Made by a program: the position numbers and the translations under genes. The notes beneath the pieces were generated by a model. It made no database searches, had not been told where the DNA came from, and saw only the letters and a list, made by a program, of their open reading frames with translations. Below, piece by piece: positions 55,643-64,000 of a stretch of 64,000 bases of DNA. Every line of letters begins with the position of its first letter. Position 1 is the first letter of the stretch. This DNA comes from Clostridium scatologenes. Lineage in GTDB: Bacteria; Bacillota; Clostridia; Clostridiales; Clostridiaceae. The stretch spans positions 3,782,001-3,846,000 of the forward strand of contig NZ_CP009933.1 of NCBI RefSeq assembly GCF_000968375.1, in the 5' to 3' direction.

Positions 55643-56599
55643 TTAACCACCTATTTGATACATCATTTTTAAACTATGACTCTTATTATCACATTCTAAA
55701 TGGTGTTGTGAAGGTTTATTATATATAATGTCTTTTAAAACTGAAGTGAGTAAAACTTCATTATCTAAATATTCTCTTATATTTATTTCTTTAGCTGAAT
55801 GAAGACAAGGCTTAATGGTTCCCATAGATGTAAGCCTTATTCTGTTACAATTACTACAAAACTTACAACTTAATGGACTAATAAATCCTATTTTACCTTT
55901 TGAATCAACAAGCTTGTACATAGATGCAGTACTTCTTTTATCTGATTCTAAAGGTATAAGCTCTGGAAACTTATTTAAAACTTCTTCCGAAGACATAAAT
56001 CCATCTTTATAAAGCTTTTCACCTTCTCCTATCGGCATAAGTTCTATAAATCTTATTTCTACAGGTATTTCCCTAGTAAGATCTATAAAGCTTTTTATTT
56101 CATCATCATTTATACCTTTTATAAGTACTGTATTAACTTTTACTTTAATACCTAAACTTATGCATTTTTCTATTGCTTTTAATACTTTATTTAAATCTCC
56201 ACCTCTAGTTATATGACTAAACTTGTCCTCTTTTAAAGTATCTAAACTTATATTTACTCTTTTAAGTCCTGCTTCTTTTAACTCATCAGCTAAATCATAT
56301 AAAAGTATTCCATTAGTAGTTATAGCTATATCCTTAATTTGTTGTATTTTAGAAGTCTCACTTATTAATGAACTTATATTTTTTAATATTAAAGGTTCTC
56401 CACCTGTATATCGTATTTTTTTTATTCCAAGAGGAACTGCTGCTCTTATAATCTTTAAGACTTCTTCAAATCTAATTACATCTTCATGACACTTTTTAAG
56501 TACACCCTGTTCAGGCATACAATATATACATCTTAAATTGCATCTATCTGTAAGGGAAATTCTAAGGTAGTCTATATTTCTTCCATAGCTATCAATCAT
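55643..56599 (-). CDS. moaA: GTP 3',8-cyclase of molybdenum cofactor synthesis
   Basis: Radical-SAM enzyme that turns GTP into 3',8-cH2GTP, the first step to molybdopterin. The 318 residues show the cluster motif C-N-L-R-C-I-Y-C-M-P near residue 18-27, G-G-E-P-L, the second cluster C-x2-C-N-R-I-R-L-T-S-x-G...C and the G-G C-terminus needed for activity. AGGTGGG sits before the chosen ATG; a start 31 codons earlier has no site. No other moa genes adjoin it; whether the fmdE-like gene elsewhere in the window uses the cofactor is unknown. Confidence 0.95.
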   Translation of the reverse strand: MIDSYGRNIDYLRISLTDRCNLRCIYCMPEQGVLKKCHEDVIRFEEVLKIIRAAVPLGIKKIRYTGGEPLILKNISSLISETSKIQQIKDIAITTNGILLYDLADELKEAGLKRVNISLDTLKEDKFSHITRGGDLNKVLKAIEKCISLGIKVKVNTVLIKGINDDEIKSFIDLTREIPVEIRFIELMPIGEGEKLYKDGFMSSEEVLNKFPELIPLESDKRSTASMYKLVDSKGKIGFISPLSCKFCSNCNRIRLTSMGTIKPCLHSAKEINIREYLDNEVLLTSVLKDIIYNKPSQHHLECDNKSHSLKMMYQIGG

Positions 56600-56886
56600 T
56601 TTACACCCACCTTTAATTATAAATATTATAGATTCAGTGTTTAAAGTTTTTAGACAAACGTTAGCATATATTCTCGTGTTACTTAATATCATATAACGCT
56701 TTTAAATATTATTCAACATAATTTATATTTTTTTAATGGTTTAAGTATAAAATATTTTAAATTTTTGAAAAATTTTGCTATTTGCCAAAATAGCATCTAT
56801 ATAAGAATTTTTTTTTAGCTTTAGCATTTCTTCTTATAATGTTATAATTACTTTAAAATTATAATTACTTAAGAGGTGATACAATA

Positions 56887-58035
56887 ATGAATTCTGTATA
56901 TTTTGATAATGCCGCAACAAGTTTTCCTAAAGCACCAGGAGTTGCTGAAAGTATGGTAAATTATATAACAAACATAGGTTGCAATGTAAATAGAGGTGCT
57001 TATGCCTCTGCTCTTCAAGCTCAACGAGTACTTTTTGATACTCGTAATTTAATCTGTTCTTTTTTTAACTTTGATACTCCTGAAAATGTTGTTTTTACAA
57101 AAAACATTACTGAAAGTTTAAACATTTTAATTAAAGGTTTACTGAAACCTGGTGATCATGTAATAGTATCTTCTATGGAACATAATGCTGTTATGCGCCC
57201 TCTAACCTCTATGGAAAAATCTTCAGTAGAATTTTCCAGGATACCCTGCAATGTTGATGGCACTCTTAATTTAGAAGATCTTGATAAATACTTAAAGCCA
57301 AATACAAAGGCTGTTATTATGACTCATGCTTCTAATGTATGTGGCACTATTTTGCCTCTCATACAAGTTGGGGAATTTTGTAAAAAAAACAATTTATACT
57401 TTTTAATTGATAGCGCTCAAACTGCAGGATTTTTAGATTTAGACTTTAAAGCTTTAAATGCAAATGCTATAGCTTTTACTGGTCATAAGGCACTTCTTGG
57501 ACCACAAGGTATGGGAGGCTTTTTAATAGATACAAATCTTGTACCACTAGTTGATCCATTTATAGAAGGTGGTACTGGAAGTGTGTCATCTTCAGAAAAG
57601 CAGCCTGATTATATGCCAGATAAATATGAAGCTGGTACTATGAACATTCCTGGAGTATTTGGATTAAATGCCTCACTAAATTATTTAAAGAACATAGGTC
57701 TTAAAACTATAAGGGAAAAAGAACTTCACCTTACAGAACTTTTTATAAATAAGATTAAAAACATGGACAATGTAAGATTGGTAGGCTTAAATGGAATAGA
57801 TAATAGAACTGCTGTTGTATCTCTTGATTTTACAAACAACGATAACGCAGAAGTTTCATTTAAACTATCAAGTGAATACTCAATACTTAACAGATGCGGT
57901 CTTCATTGTGCTCCATCAGCACATAAAACCCTTAACACTTATCCTCAAGGAACTGTTCGTTTGAGTTTTAGTCATACTAATACAGAAGAAGAAATTAATT
58001 ATGCTATAGATTGCATTTACAAGTGTATAAAATAA
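56887..58035 (+). CDS. Cysteine desulfurase / selenocysteine lyase family aminotransferase
   Basis: 382-residue class V PLP enzyme. It shows Y-F-D-N-A-A-T-S-F-P-K-A-P near the start, S-S-M-E-H-N-A-V-M-R-P, I-D-S-A-Q-T-A-G-F-L-D, the PLP Lys in F-T-G-H-K-A-L-L-G-P-Q-G-M, and a C-terminal Cys in R-C-G-L-H-C-A-P that fits the sulfur-accepting loop. It belongs to the short csd-type branch instead of IscS or SufS. It stands alone and diverges from moaA, which itself needs Fe-S clusters; a supply role is only suggestive. Confidence 0.87.
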   Translation: MNSVYFDNAATSFPKAPGVAESMVNYITNIGCNVNRGAYASALQAQRVLFDTRNLICSFFNFDTPENVVFTKNITESLNILIKGLLKPGDHVIVSSMEHNAVMRPLTSMEKSSVEFSRIPCNVDGTLNLEDLDKYLKPNTKAVIMTHASNVCGTILPLIQVGEFCKKNNLYFLIDSAQTAGFLDLDFKALNANAIAFTGHKALLGPQGMGGFLIDTNLVPLVDPFIEGGTGSVSSSEKQPDYMPDKYEAGTMNIPGVFGLNASLNYLKNIGLKTIREKELHLTELFINKIKNMDNVRLVGLNGIDNRTAVVSLDFTNNDNAEVSFKLSSEYSILNRCGLHCAPSAHKTLNTYPQGTVRLSFSHTNTEEEINYAIDCIYKCIK

Positions 58036-58090
58036 TTATGTAACATAAATTATACTTTAATTTTGAAGACTTTTAATCAAAAACAAGACT

Positions 58091-58300
58091 GACACAACAT
58101 AAAAATATTGCGAAGCAAGATTTTTAGTTAATAGTTAAGAATGAAGAATTAATAGTTAATGTGGATTTTCGAAAGCTCGTTTTGCTAAAGCAAAACATCG
58201 CTTAATTATATAATTTAAAGATTTTTCGCGATAGCTAAAAATCATCCTTCACTATTAATTCTTAATTATTAACTCTTAACTTGCGAAGCTGTGCTTCGCA
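58091..58300. repeat. Palindromic MITE-like repeat, copy at 58.1 kb
   Basis: The arms at about 58121-58169 and 58239-58282 match those of the 39.6 kb copy but in reverse orientation. The centre has extra small hairpins (for example GTTTTGCTAAAGCAAAAC), and the right end carries GCGAAGCtgtGCTTCGC. No coding capacity. It fills most of the gap between two converging genes. Confidence 0.75.
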
Positions 58301-58369
58301 TTATGCTTATATTAAGTCAAGATTTTACATGTGCGAAAGTTGAATATTTAATGTATAAAAATAAATTCA

Positions 58370-59407
58370 TTATACTATAGTAAATTTATATTTAATATAA
58401 TATTCCTCTTGCTTATTTGGTTGCAATACTATATCTCCAAAGTTTTCATGATGTATTGAATCAGGTAATGTCTGAGCTTCTAGAGCCACTCCAAATTCAG
58501 GAACTACTTTCTTATTTTGAACCTTCCAAACCTGATCTACAACATTAAGAGTATAAACTACTAATCCATTACGATTTGATTCAATATCAAGGCGTCTACC
58601 TGTCTCATTATTAATTAAAATTGCTATACTTCCACTATTGTCAACCTTAAAAGGATGATCAATACCACTTATTTCAAAATGTTTTTTCACGTCTTTAATT
58701 GCCTGTGACAAATCTTTCTTTTCTCTAAAATCTAATGGTGTTTCAGATACATCATTTAACTTACCAGTTGGTACTAAATCATCAGCAAGCTCAGTATAAC
58801 TATCTGCATTAATTTGTAATGTATGTCCTGATAATAATTTGCTAAAATCATTATTTAAATTAAAATACGAATGAATTGTAGGATTAAAAAGTGTGTAATC
58901 ATCCGATATACCCTTAAAAGTAATTAGAACTTCATCATTATCATTAAGTGTATATATTATTTTCACCTGTAAATTTGCTGGAAAACCATCTTCTTCCGAT
59001 TTAATTGTTCTATAAAAAATTATGCTGATATCTTCTTTAGATTCTACTGCTTCGCTATTCCATATCAATGTATCGAAACCGTTTTCTCCGCCGTGTAGTG
59101 TGTTTTCTCCCTCATTAGTTGGCACCTTATATAAATCATCTTTAATTTGAAATTTACCTTTAGCTATACGACCACCAACTCTTCCTATGGCTGCCCCTAG
59201 AAACATACTTCTATCTTTTAAATAACTATCTAAATTATCAAACCCTAATAAAACATTTGATAATTTTCCTTGTTTGTCTTTTACAAAAATTTCTGTTAAT
59301 TTAGCTCCATATGAAATACAAGAAACCTTCATTCCATTACCATTTGTCATTGTATACTTTATAATTTCTTTTTCTCCAATATGTCCAAATAATTCACTTT
59401 GAATCAT
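58370..59407 (-). CDS. galM: Aldose 1-epimerase
   Basis: Interconverts alpha and beta anomers of aldoses such as arabinose, xylose or galactose. The 345-residue beta-sandwich has T-L-H-G-G near residue 90, the catalytic His in T-I-H-S-Y-F-N-L-N, and the catalytic Glu in F-G-V-A-L-E-A-Q-T-L-P-D. It is the last gene of the pentose cluster, downstream of xfp and separated by a terminator. GGAGGAT precedes the chosen ATG; an in-frame start seven codons upstream overlaps that site. Confidence 0.92.
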   Translation of the reverse strand: MIQSELFGHIGEKEIIKYTMTNGNGMKVSCISYGAKLTEIFVKDKQGKLSNVLLGFDNLDSYLKDRSMFLGAAIGRVGGRIAKGKFQIKDDLYKVPTNEGENTLHGGENGFDTLIWNSEAVESKEDISIIFYRTIKSEEDGFPANLQVKIIYTLNDNDEVLITFKGISDDYTLFNPTIHSYFNLNNDFSKLLSGHTLQINADSYTELADDLVPTGKLNDVSETPLDFREKKDLSQAIKDVKKHFEISGIDHPFKVDNSGSIAILINNETGRRLDIESNRNGLVVYTLNVVDQVWKVQNKKVVPEFGVALEAQTLPDSIHHENFGDIVLQPNKQEEYYIKYKFTIV

Positions 59408-59432
59408 GTTATCTATCCTCCATATCATATTT

Positions 59433-59478
59433 TTACAAAAACGGAACTATCATACTAATTTCTTAGTATAACAGTCCC
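59433..59478 (-). terminator. Terminator after phosphoketolase
   Basis: On the minus strand GGGACTGTTATACTAA pairs with TTAGTATGATAGTTCC (three G-U pairs), then GTTTTTGT. It lies between xfp and galM, so galM may depend on partial read-through or its own promoter. Confidence 0.85.
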
Positions 59479-59508
59479 TATTTTATCATTATAATAATCC
59501 GTTAGCAA

Positions 59509-61902
59509 TTACACATGCCACTGCCATTTAGCAACCTCAGGAAGGTCTTCACCAAAGTCACGAATGTATTTGTTATGTTCAACTAATTTATCGTTCATTA
59601 ATTGAACAAGATGAGCACCGCGGTTTCCAAGTTGAGGTAAATTTTGTACTACATCTTTTACAATATTAAATCTATCTAATTTATTCTGAACACGCATATC
59701 AAATGGGGTTGTAATTGTACCTTCTTCTTGATATCCATGAACATGTAAATTGTGATTAGTACGATGGTAAGTTAATTGATTAACTAAATGAGCATAACCA
59801 TGGAAAGCAAATATAATTGGCTTATCTGTTGTAAACAATGTATTATAATCTTGCTCACTTAATCCATGAGGATGTTCATTTTCAGGCATTAGCTTCATCA
59901 TGTCTACTACATTTACAAAACGAATTTTAAGCTCTGGTAAATGTTCACGCAAAATTGTAACTGCTGCTAATCCTTCTAAAGTTGGAGTATCACCACAAGT
60001 ACCTATAACTACATCAGGTTCTTGTCCCTGGTCATTGCTTGCAAAATCCCAAATACTAGCACCTTGTTCTACATGCTTAACAGCTTGTTCCATAGTTAAC
60101 CATTGTTGTCTTGGATGTTTTGATGTAACTAATACATTGATTTTATGTTTAGTATGAAGACAATGATCAAAAACAGCAAGTAGAGTATTAGCATCAGCTG
60201 GTAAATAAGCTCTAACTATTTCTGGTTTCTTATCTACTATATGTCCAAGTAAACCTGGATCCTGGTGAGTATAACCATTGTGATCCTGCTGCCATACATT
60301 TGATGTAGCTATTAAATTTAAAGAAGCTATATCTTTTCTCCAAGGAAGTTCTGAAGTTACCTTTAACCATTTTCCATGTTGAGTGATCATAGAATCTACA
60401 ATACGAAGGAAAGCTTCATAGCTTGAAAAGAAACCATGACGTCCAGTTAATAAGTATCCTTCTAACCAACCTTCACATAAATGTTCACTAAGCATAGAGT
60501 CTACAATTCTTCCATCATGAGCTAAAAATTCATCATTTGGTTCATTTATTTCTGGTAACCATTGACGTTTAGTTCCTTCAAACAATGCCCATAAACGATT
60601 AGACATAGTTTCATCTGGTCCAAAGATACGGAAGTTACGGTTTTCTTGGTTTAATTTAACTACATCTCTTAGATATTTTGCAAGTTCAATCATATCCTGT
60701 GAAGTAGTAGCTCCTGGAGTAGGTACATCTACAGCATAATCACGGAAATCAGGAGTACGAAGTTCCTTTAATAGTAAGCCACCATTTGTATGTGGATTTG
60801 CTGCCATTCTCTTATTTCCCTTTGGAGTTAATTCTTGAAGTTCAGGAACTAATCTACCATTTTCATCAAATAACTCTTCTGGTTTATAGCTCTTTAACCA
60901 TTTTACCAAATCATCTAAATGTTCTGTGTGGTTACAGTCAACTGGAAGAGGTACCTGGTGCGCACGGAATGAACCTTCATTTGGAACTCCATCTACCACT
61001 TTAGGACCTGTCCATCCCTTTGGAGTACGTAAAACAATCATTGGCCACTTAGGACGAGTAGGCTCATTATTTTTACGAGCATTTTCTTGGATTTTAAGAA
61101 TTTCTTCAGTTACTATATCAAGTGTATTAGCCATTAATTCATGCATAGCTTTAGGATCTTCACCTTCCACAAAATAAGGCTTCCATCCATTTCCTTCAAA
61201 GAATTTTTTTAGTTCTTCATTAGGAATACGTGATAATATAGTAGGATTACTGATTTTGTAACCATTTAAATGTAATATTGGAAGCACTGCACCATCTGTA
61301 ATAGGATTTAAAAATTTATTTGCCTGCCATGAAGTAGCAAGTGGACCAGTTTCAGACTCTCCATCACCAACAACACAAGCAGTAATTAAACTAGGATTAT
61401 CAAAAACTGCACCAAATGAATGAGCTAAAGAATAACCTAATTCTCCACCTTCATGTATAGAACCAGGAGTTTCAGGTGCCATGTGACTAGAGATTCCACC
61501 TGGGAAAGAAAATTGTTTGCATAGTTTCTTTAAACCAGGAATATCACGAGCAACATTTGGGTAAACTTCACTGTAAGTTCCATCTAAATAAGCATTGGAT
61601 ACCATAACTTGACCACCATGTCCTGGTCCAGAAACATAAATCATGTCTAAATCATACTTTTTTATAACCCTATTTAAATGAGCATAAATAAAGTTTTGTC
61701 CAGGAATAGTTCCCCAATGTCCAACTACTTTTCCTTTTAGATGTTCAGGCTTTAAAGGTTCTTTAAGTAAAGGATTGTCCAATAAATATAATTGTGCTGC
61801 AGATAAATAATTAGCAGCACGCCAGTAAGCATCCACCTTCTTTAAGTATTCTGGTGTAATATTTCCTTCACCTGTATGTTCTTTTGTTGTTATAACTTTC
61901 AT
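59509..61902 (-). CDS. xfp: Xylulose-5-phosphate / fructose-6-phosphate phosphoketolase
   Basis: TPP- and Mg-dependent enzyme of 797 residues that splits xylulose-5-phosphate to acetyl-phosphate and glyceraldehyde-3-phosphate. Features: W-R-A-A-N-Y-L-S-A-A-Q-L-Y-L, G-H-W-G-T-x-P-G, S-G-P-G-H-G-G, H-E-G-G-E-L-G-Y, the TPP motif G-D-G-E-S-E-T-G, D-H-N-G-Y-T-H-Q-D-P-G and the Y-x-H-x-x-x-N-H C-terminal region. It is preceded by paired AraR-like sites and a good ribosome-binding site (AGGAGGAAT). Lying in the arabinose cluster, it shows that pentoses run at least partly through the phosphoketolase route. Confidence 0.96.
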   Translation of the reverse strand: MKVITTKEHTGEGNITPEYLKKVDAYWRAANYLSAAQLYLLDNPLLKEPLKPEHLKGKVVGHWGTIPGQNFIYAHLNRVIKKYDLDMIYVSGPGHGGQVMVSNAYLDGTYSEVYPNVARDIPGLKKLCKQFSFPGGISSHMAPETPGSIHEGGELGYSLAHSFGAVFDNPSLITACVVGDGESETGPLATSWQANKFLNPITDGAVLPILHLNGYKISNPTILSRIPNEELKKFFEGNGWKPYFVEGEDPKAMHELMANTLDIVTEEILKIQENARKNNEPTRPKWPMIVLRTPKGWTGPKVVDGVPNEGSFRAHQVPLPVDCNHTEHLDDLVKWLKSYKPEELFDENGRLVPELQELTPKGNKRMAANPHTNGGLLLKELRTPDFRDYAVDVPTPGATTSQDMIELAKYLRDVVKLNQENRNFRIFGPDETMSNRLWALFEGTKRQWLPEINEPNDEFLAHDGRIVDSMLSEHLCEGWLEGYLLTGRHGFFSSYEAFLRIVDSMITQHGKWLKVTSELPWRKDIASLNLIATSNVWQQDHNGYTHQDPGLLGHIVDKKPEIVRAYLPADANTLLAVFDHCLHTKHKINVLVTSKHPRQQWLTMEQAVKHVEQGASIWDFASNDQGQEPDVVIGTCGDTPTLEGLAAVTILREHLPELKIRFVNVVDMMKLMPENEHPHGLSEQDYNTLFTTDKPIIFAFHGYAHLVNQLTYHRTNHNLHVHGYQEEGTITTPFDMRVQNKLDRFNIVKDVVQNLPQLGNRGAHLVQLMNDKLVEHNKYIRDFGEDLPEVAKWQWHV

Positions 61903-62032
61903 AATATTCCTCCTGATTTATAATTTTTTCATTGTAAAATCATCTGATGTCATATTTAACAAATAACAAGTGTTTCATCTTTGTTATTTGTAATCCAACA
62001 TTATTATTATGTATTATAAGCCCTTCATTTTA

Positions 62033-62069
62033 TACGTATGTATTTTAAATTCTAATTTATTCATACGTA
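62033..62069. promoter_or_regulatory. Two AraR-like operators before phosphoketolase
   Basis: TATACGTATGTATT (core TACGTA at 62033-62038) and CATACGTACAAAT (core 62064-62069) resemble the AraR site ATTTGTACGTACAAAT of Bacillus. Their centres lie 31 bases apart, about three helical turns, which fits cooperative binding. A minus-strand TATAAT (62013-62018) lies just downstream, so the nearer site overlaps the -35 region. AraR itself is not in the window. Confidence 0.6.
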
Positions 62070-62093
62070 CAAATTAGAATATTTTTTTGACAA

Positions 62094-62144
62094 CTATGGA
62101 TCCATTACGAATTCCATAGTTGCCATTTTTTCTTACAGTTAATA
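62094..62144 (+). terminator. Terminator-like hairpin of plus orientation between araA and xfp
   Basis: CAACTATGG pairs perfectly with CCATAGTTG, and the T-run (CATTTTTTC) follows it on the plus strand, not on the minus strand used by both flanking genes. It could block antisense transcription into araA or act as a 3' stabiliser after araA. No araA terminator with a minus-strand T-run is seen. Confidence 0.4.
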
Positions 62145-62169
62145 AGCGTTACTATTAGCTTTTAAATAA

Positions 62170-63636
62170 TTATCTTGAAACTTCTTTGATAAGATCTCTT
62201 AAGTTAGTGTTTTTATCTATTATAATTGTTTCCAATCCAACCATACGAGCCCAATCGTAAACTTGTTCAGAAGTTAAAGCTAAAGTAAGAACAGTATGAT
62301 GTCCACCCCCAGCATAAATCCAAGCTTTAACAGCATCTGCAAAGTTTGGCTGTGGCTGCCATACCATTTTAGCTACAGGTAAATTAGGTGTATCTTCAGC
62401 AGCTTCAACAGCAGTTACTTCATTAATAAGCATGCGATAGTGTGTTCCAAGATCAAGCATAGATATAGTGATACCTTCTCCAGTTGTTCCATTGAATATC
62501 AAACGTGCAGGATCTTCTTTTCCACCAATGCCTAATGGTTTAACAACAACTCTAGGTTTGTCTGCTGCAAGGGTAGGATCTACTTCTAACATATGAGCAC
62601 CTAAAATTGTTTCACTACCAGAATTTAACTCATAAGTATAGTCTTCCATAAATCCAGTTTTTTCATTCTTAGTCATGATTTTAATTAAACGGCTTAATGC
62701 AGCAGTTTTCCAATCTCCTTCACCTGCGAAACCATAACCTTCAGCATTTAAACGTTGAACTGCAAGTCCAGGTAATTGTTTCATTCCATATAAATCTTCA
62801 AAATTTGTAGTGAATGCTGTATATCCACCAGCATCTAAGAAACTACGTAAAGCAATTTCCATTTTTATTTGTTCTTTTACTTGTTTTTCATAGAATTCAG
62901 GAGTGTTATCACCTGGTTCCATTATATAAAGTTTTTTAAATTCTTCATAAGTATCATTAATTTGTTTTTCTGAAACCTTGTCCATTTCAGCAACTAAATC
63001 ACCAATACCAAAGTAATCAACTGTCCATCCAAATTGAATTTGAGCTTCTATTTTATCTCCTTCAGTAACAGCAACATTACGCATATTGTCACCAAAACGT
63101 GCAACTTTGATATCCTGGCTCAAGATGTAACCTACAGCTACTTGCATCCATTCAGCAATTTGCTTTTGAACATCATCCTTTTTCCAATAACCTACTACTA
63201 CTTTATTATGTTTATTTAATCTAGCATTGATGAATCCATATTCTCTATCACCATGTGCACTTTGATGCAAGTTCATATAATCCATATCTATTGTTTTCCA
63301 AGGAATATTCTCATTAAATTGAGTTGCTAAATGCAATAAAGGTTTTTGCAATAATTTTGTTCCAGCAATCCACATTTTAGCAGGTGAAAAAGTGTGCATC
63401 CATGTAATAACACCAGCTACTTCATCTTTGTAGTTTACTTCTTTCATAATACTTGTAATTTTATCAGCAGATGTTGCTAAAGCTTTAAATACTATAGGAT
63501 ATGGTAATTTTCCACTTGCATTTAAACATTTTATAATTTCTTCAGAATTTTTCTTAACCTGAGATAATGCTTCTTCTCCGTATAAATGTTGACTTCCTAC
63601 TACAAACCAAAATTCTAATTTTTTATCTTTTAACAT
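62170..63636 (-). CDS. araA: L-arabinose isomerase
   Basis: Converts L-arabinose to L-ribulose using Mn. The 488 residues show F-W-F-V-V-G-S-Q-H-L-Y-G, T-W-M-H-T-F-S-P-A-K-M-W near 100, the metal site Glu in G-Y-G-F-A-G-E-G-D-W-K, and the C-terminal G-G-G-H-H-T metal histidine. The ATG behind GAGGGATGA is chosen over starts 3 and 18 codons upstream. It lies 20 bases after araD, and is followed by a 267-base gap and xfp. Confidence 0.96.
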   Translation of the reverse strand: MLKDKKLEFWFVVGSQHLYGEEALSQVKKNSEEIIKCLNASGKLPYPIVFKALATSADKITSIMKEVNYKDEVAGVITWMHTFSPAKMWIAGTKLLQKPLLHLATQFNENIPWKTIDMDYMNLHQSAHGDREYGFINARLNKHNKVVVGYWKKDDVQKQIAEWMQVAVGYILSQDIKVARFGDNMRNVAVTEGDKIEAQIQFGWTVDYFGIGDLVAEMDKVSEKQINDTYEEFKKLYIMEPGDNTPEFYEKQVKEQIKMEIALRSFLDAGGYTAFTTNFEDLYGMKQLPGLAVQRLNAEGYGFAGEGDWKTAALSRLIKIMTKNEKTGFMEDYTYELNSGSETILGAHMLEVDPTLAADKPRVVVKPLGIGGKEDPARLIFNGTTGEGITISMLDLGTHYRMLINEVTAVEAAEDTPNLPVAKMVWQPQPNFADAVKAWIYAGGGHHTVLTLALTSEQVYDWARMVGLETIIIDKNTNLRDLIKEVSR

Positions 63637-63655
63637 TTTAATCATCCCTCTTTTT

Positions 63656-64000
63656 TTATTTTTTCTGTCCATAATATGCGTTTTTTCCATGTTTTCTTTT
63701 AAAATGCTTGTCCAGTAACACTTGATTCATCCTTATATTATGAGGATTTAATTGTAATGAATGATATGTCATTTTTGCTACTTCTTCCAAAACTAATGCA
63801 TTATGTACTGCATTTTCTGGATCTGTTCCCCAAGCAAAAGGACCATGATCATTTACTAATACTGCTGGTATATTATTAGGATCAATATCATTATCTTTAA
63901 AAGTCCTAACAATAACGTCTCCTGTCTGCTTTTCATATTCCGTATTTATTTCATCTGCAGTCATTTGTGATGTTACAGGAATGTCTCCATAAAAATAATC
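63656..64000 (-). CDS. araD: L-ribulose-5-phosphate 4-epimerase, 3' part
   Basis: Partial: the frame runs off the right edge of the window. The visible C-terminal 114 residues begin D-Y-F-Y-G-D-I-P-V-T and include G-P-F-A-W-G (usually the H-G-P-F-A-W-G metal motif), A-V-H-N-A-L-V-L-E-E-V-A and a C-terminal M-A-Y-like tail ending Y-G-Q-K. The enzyme makes D-xylulose-5-phosphate, the substrate of the phosphoketolase encoded downstream. It is probably co-transcribed with araA. Confidence 0.94.
   Translation of the reverse strand, partial: DYFYGDIPVTSQMTADEINTEYEKQTGDVIVRTFKDNDIDPNNIPAVLVNDHGPFAWGTDPENAVHNALVLEEVAKMTYHSLQLNPHNIRMNQVLLDKHFKRKHGKNAYYGQKK

Noticed and set aside
56600..56886. Molybdenum cofactor riboswitch before moaA
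   Set aside because: Only about 280 AT-rich bases with no recognisable Moco aptamer elements; the spacing is better explained by divergent promoters.
1..64000. CRISPR arrays, tRNA or rRNA genes, c-di-GMP riboswitches
   Set aside because: No regularly spaced direct repeats, no cloverleaf-like or rRNA sequence, and no GEMM-type conserved core were found by eye on either strand.

Overview
The window is AT-rich DNA from an endospore-forming Clostridium-type Firmicute (inference). Pointers are a GerA-type germinant receptor cluster, a cwlJ-gerQ spore pair, several chemoreceptors, cell-wall-binding repeat type 2 (CWB2) modules, salvage-type thiamine and lipoate genes, a glycine riboswitch before gcvT and an arabinose/phosphoketolase pathway. 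No rRNA, tRNA, CRISPR array, prophage or intact insertion sequence was seen. Most genes lie on the minus strand.

Layout, 1-17 kb (minus strand): holA, comEC and a P-type ATPase whose catalytic motifs are nearly all altered; a TPR glycosyltransferase; a thiamine salvage operon (thiD-thiM-thiE) behind a TPP riboswitch and terminator; a RodA-like SEDS protein; a chemoreceptor with a sensor-like domain at its C-terminus; and addA without addB beside it. 17-25 kb: a frameshifted GAF-GGDEF gene, then germination genes in transcription order A-B-C-C-B. Both C subunits lack the lipobox cysteine.

25-43 kb: an fmdE-like gene and cbiM; an operon of a membrane-anchored MutS-like ATPase, a lone PTS EIIA(Glc), lplA and lipA; a plus-strand pair (unknown protein and hemerythrin); a 1385-residue tandem 5'-nucleotidase with CWB2 anchors; a soluble multi-PAS hybrid histidine kinase; a chemoreceptor; a small kinase-like gene diverging from cwlJ-gerQ. 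43-56 kb: gcvT under a single-aptamer glycine riboswitch; a chemoreceptor; a MacAB-like efflux operon diverging from its two-component system; a remnant gene lying in frame behind the stop codon of another chemoreceptor; and an EAL-HDOD protein.

56-64 kb: moaA diverging from a cysteine-desulfurase-like gene; a palindromic MITE-like repeat; then galM, phosphoketolase (xfp), araA and the 3' part of araD, all minus strand. Paired TACGTA-centred sites before xfp look like AraR operators. Together these genes would take arabinose to xylulose-5-phosphate and cleave it to acetyl-phosphate and glyceraldehyde-3-phosphate.

The most unusual items are the degenerate P-type ATPase, the lipobox-less mirrored germination genes, the ComEC with an eroded C-terminal domain, the in-frame reading frame behind an MCP stop codon, and a dispersed palindromic repeat family with three copies here.
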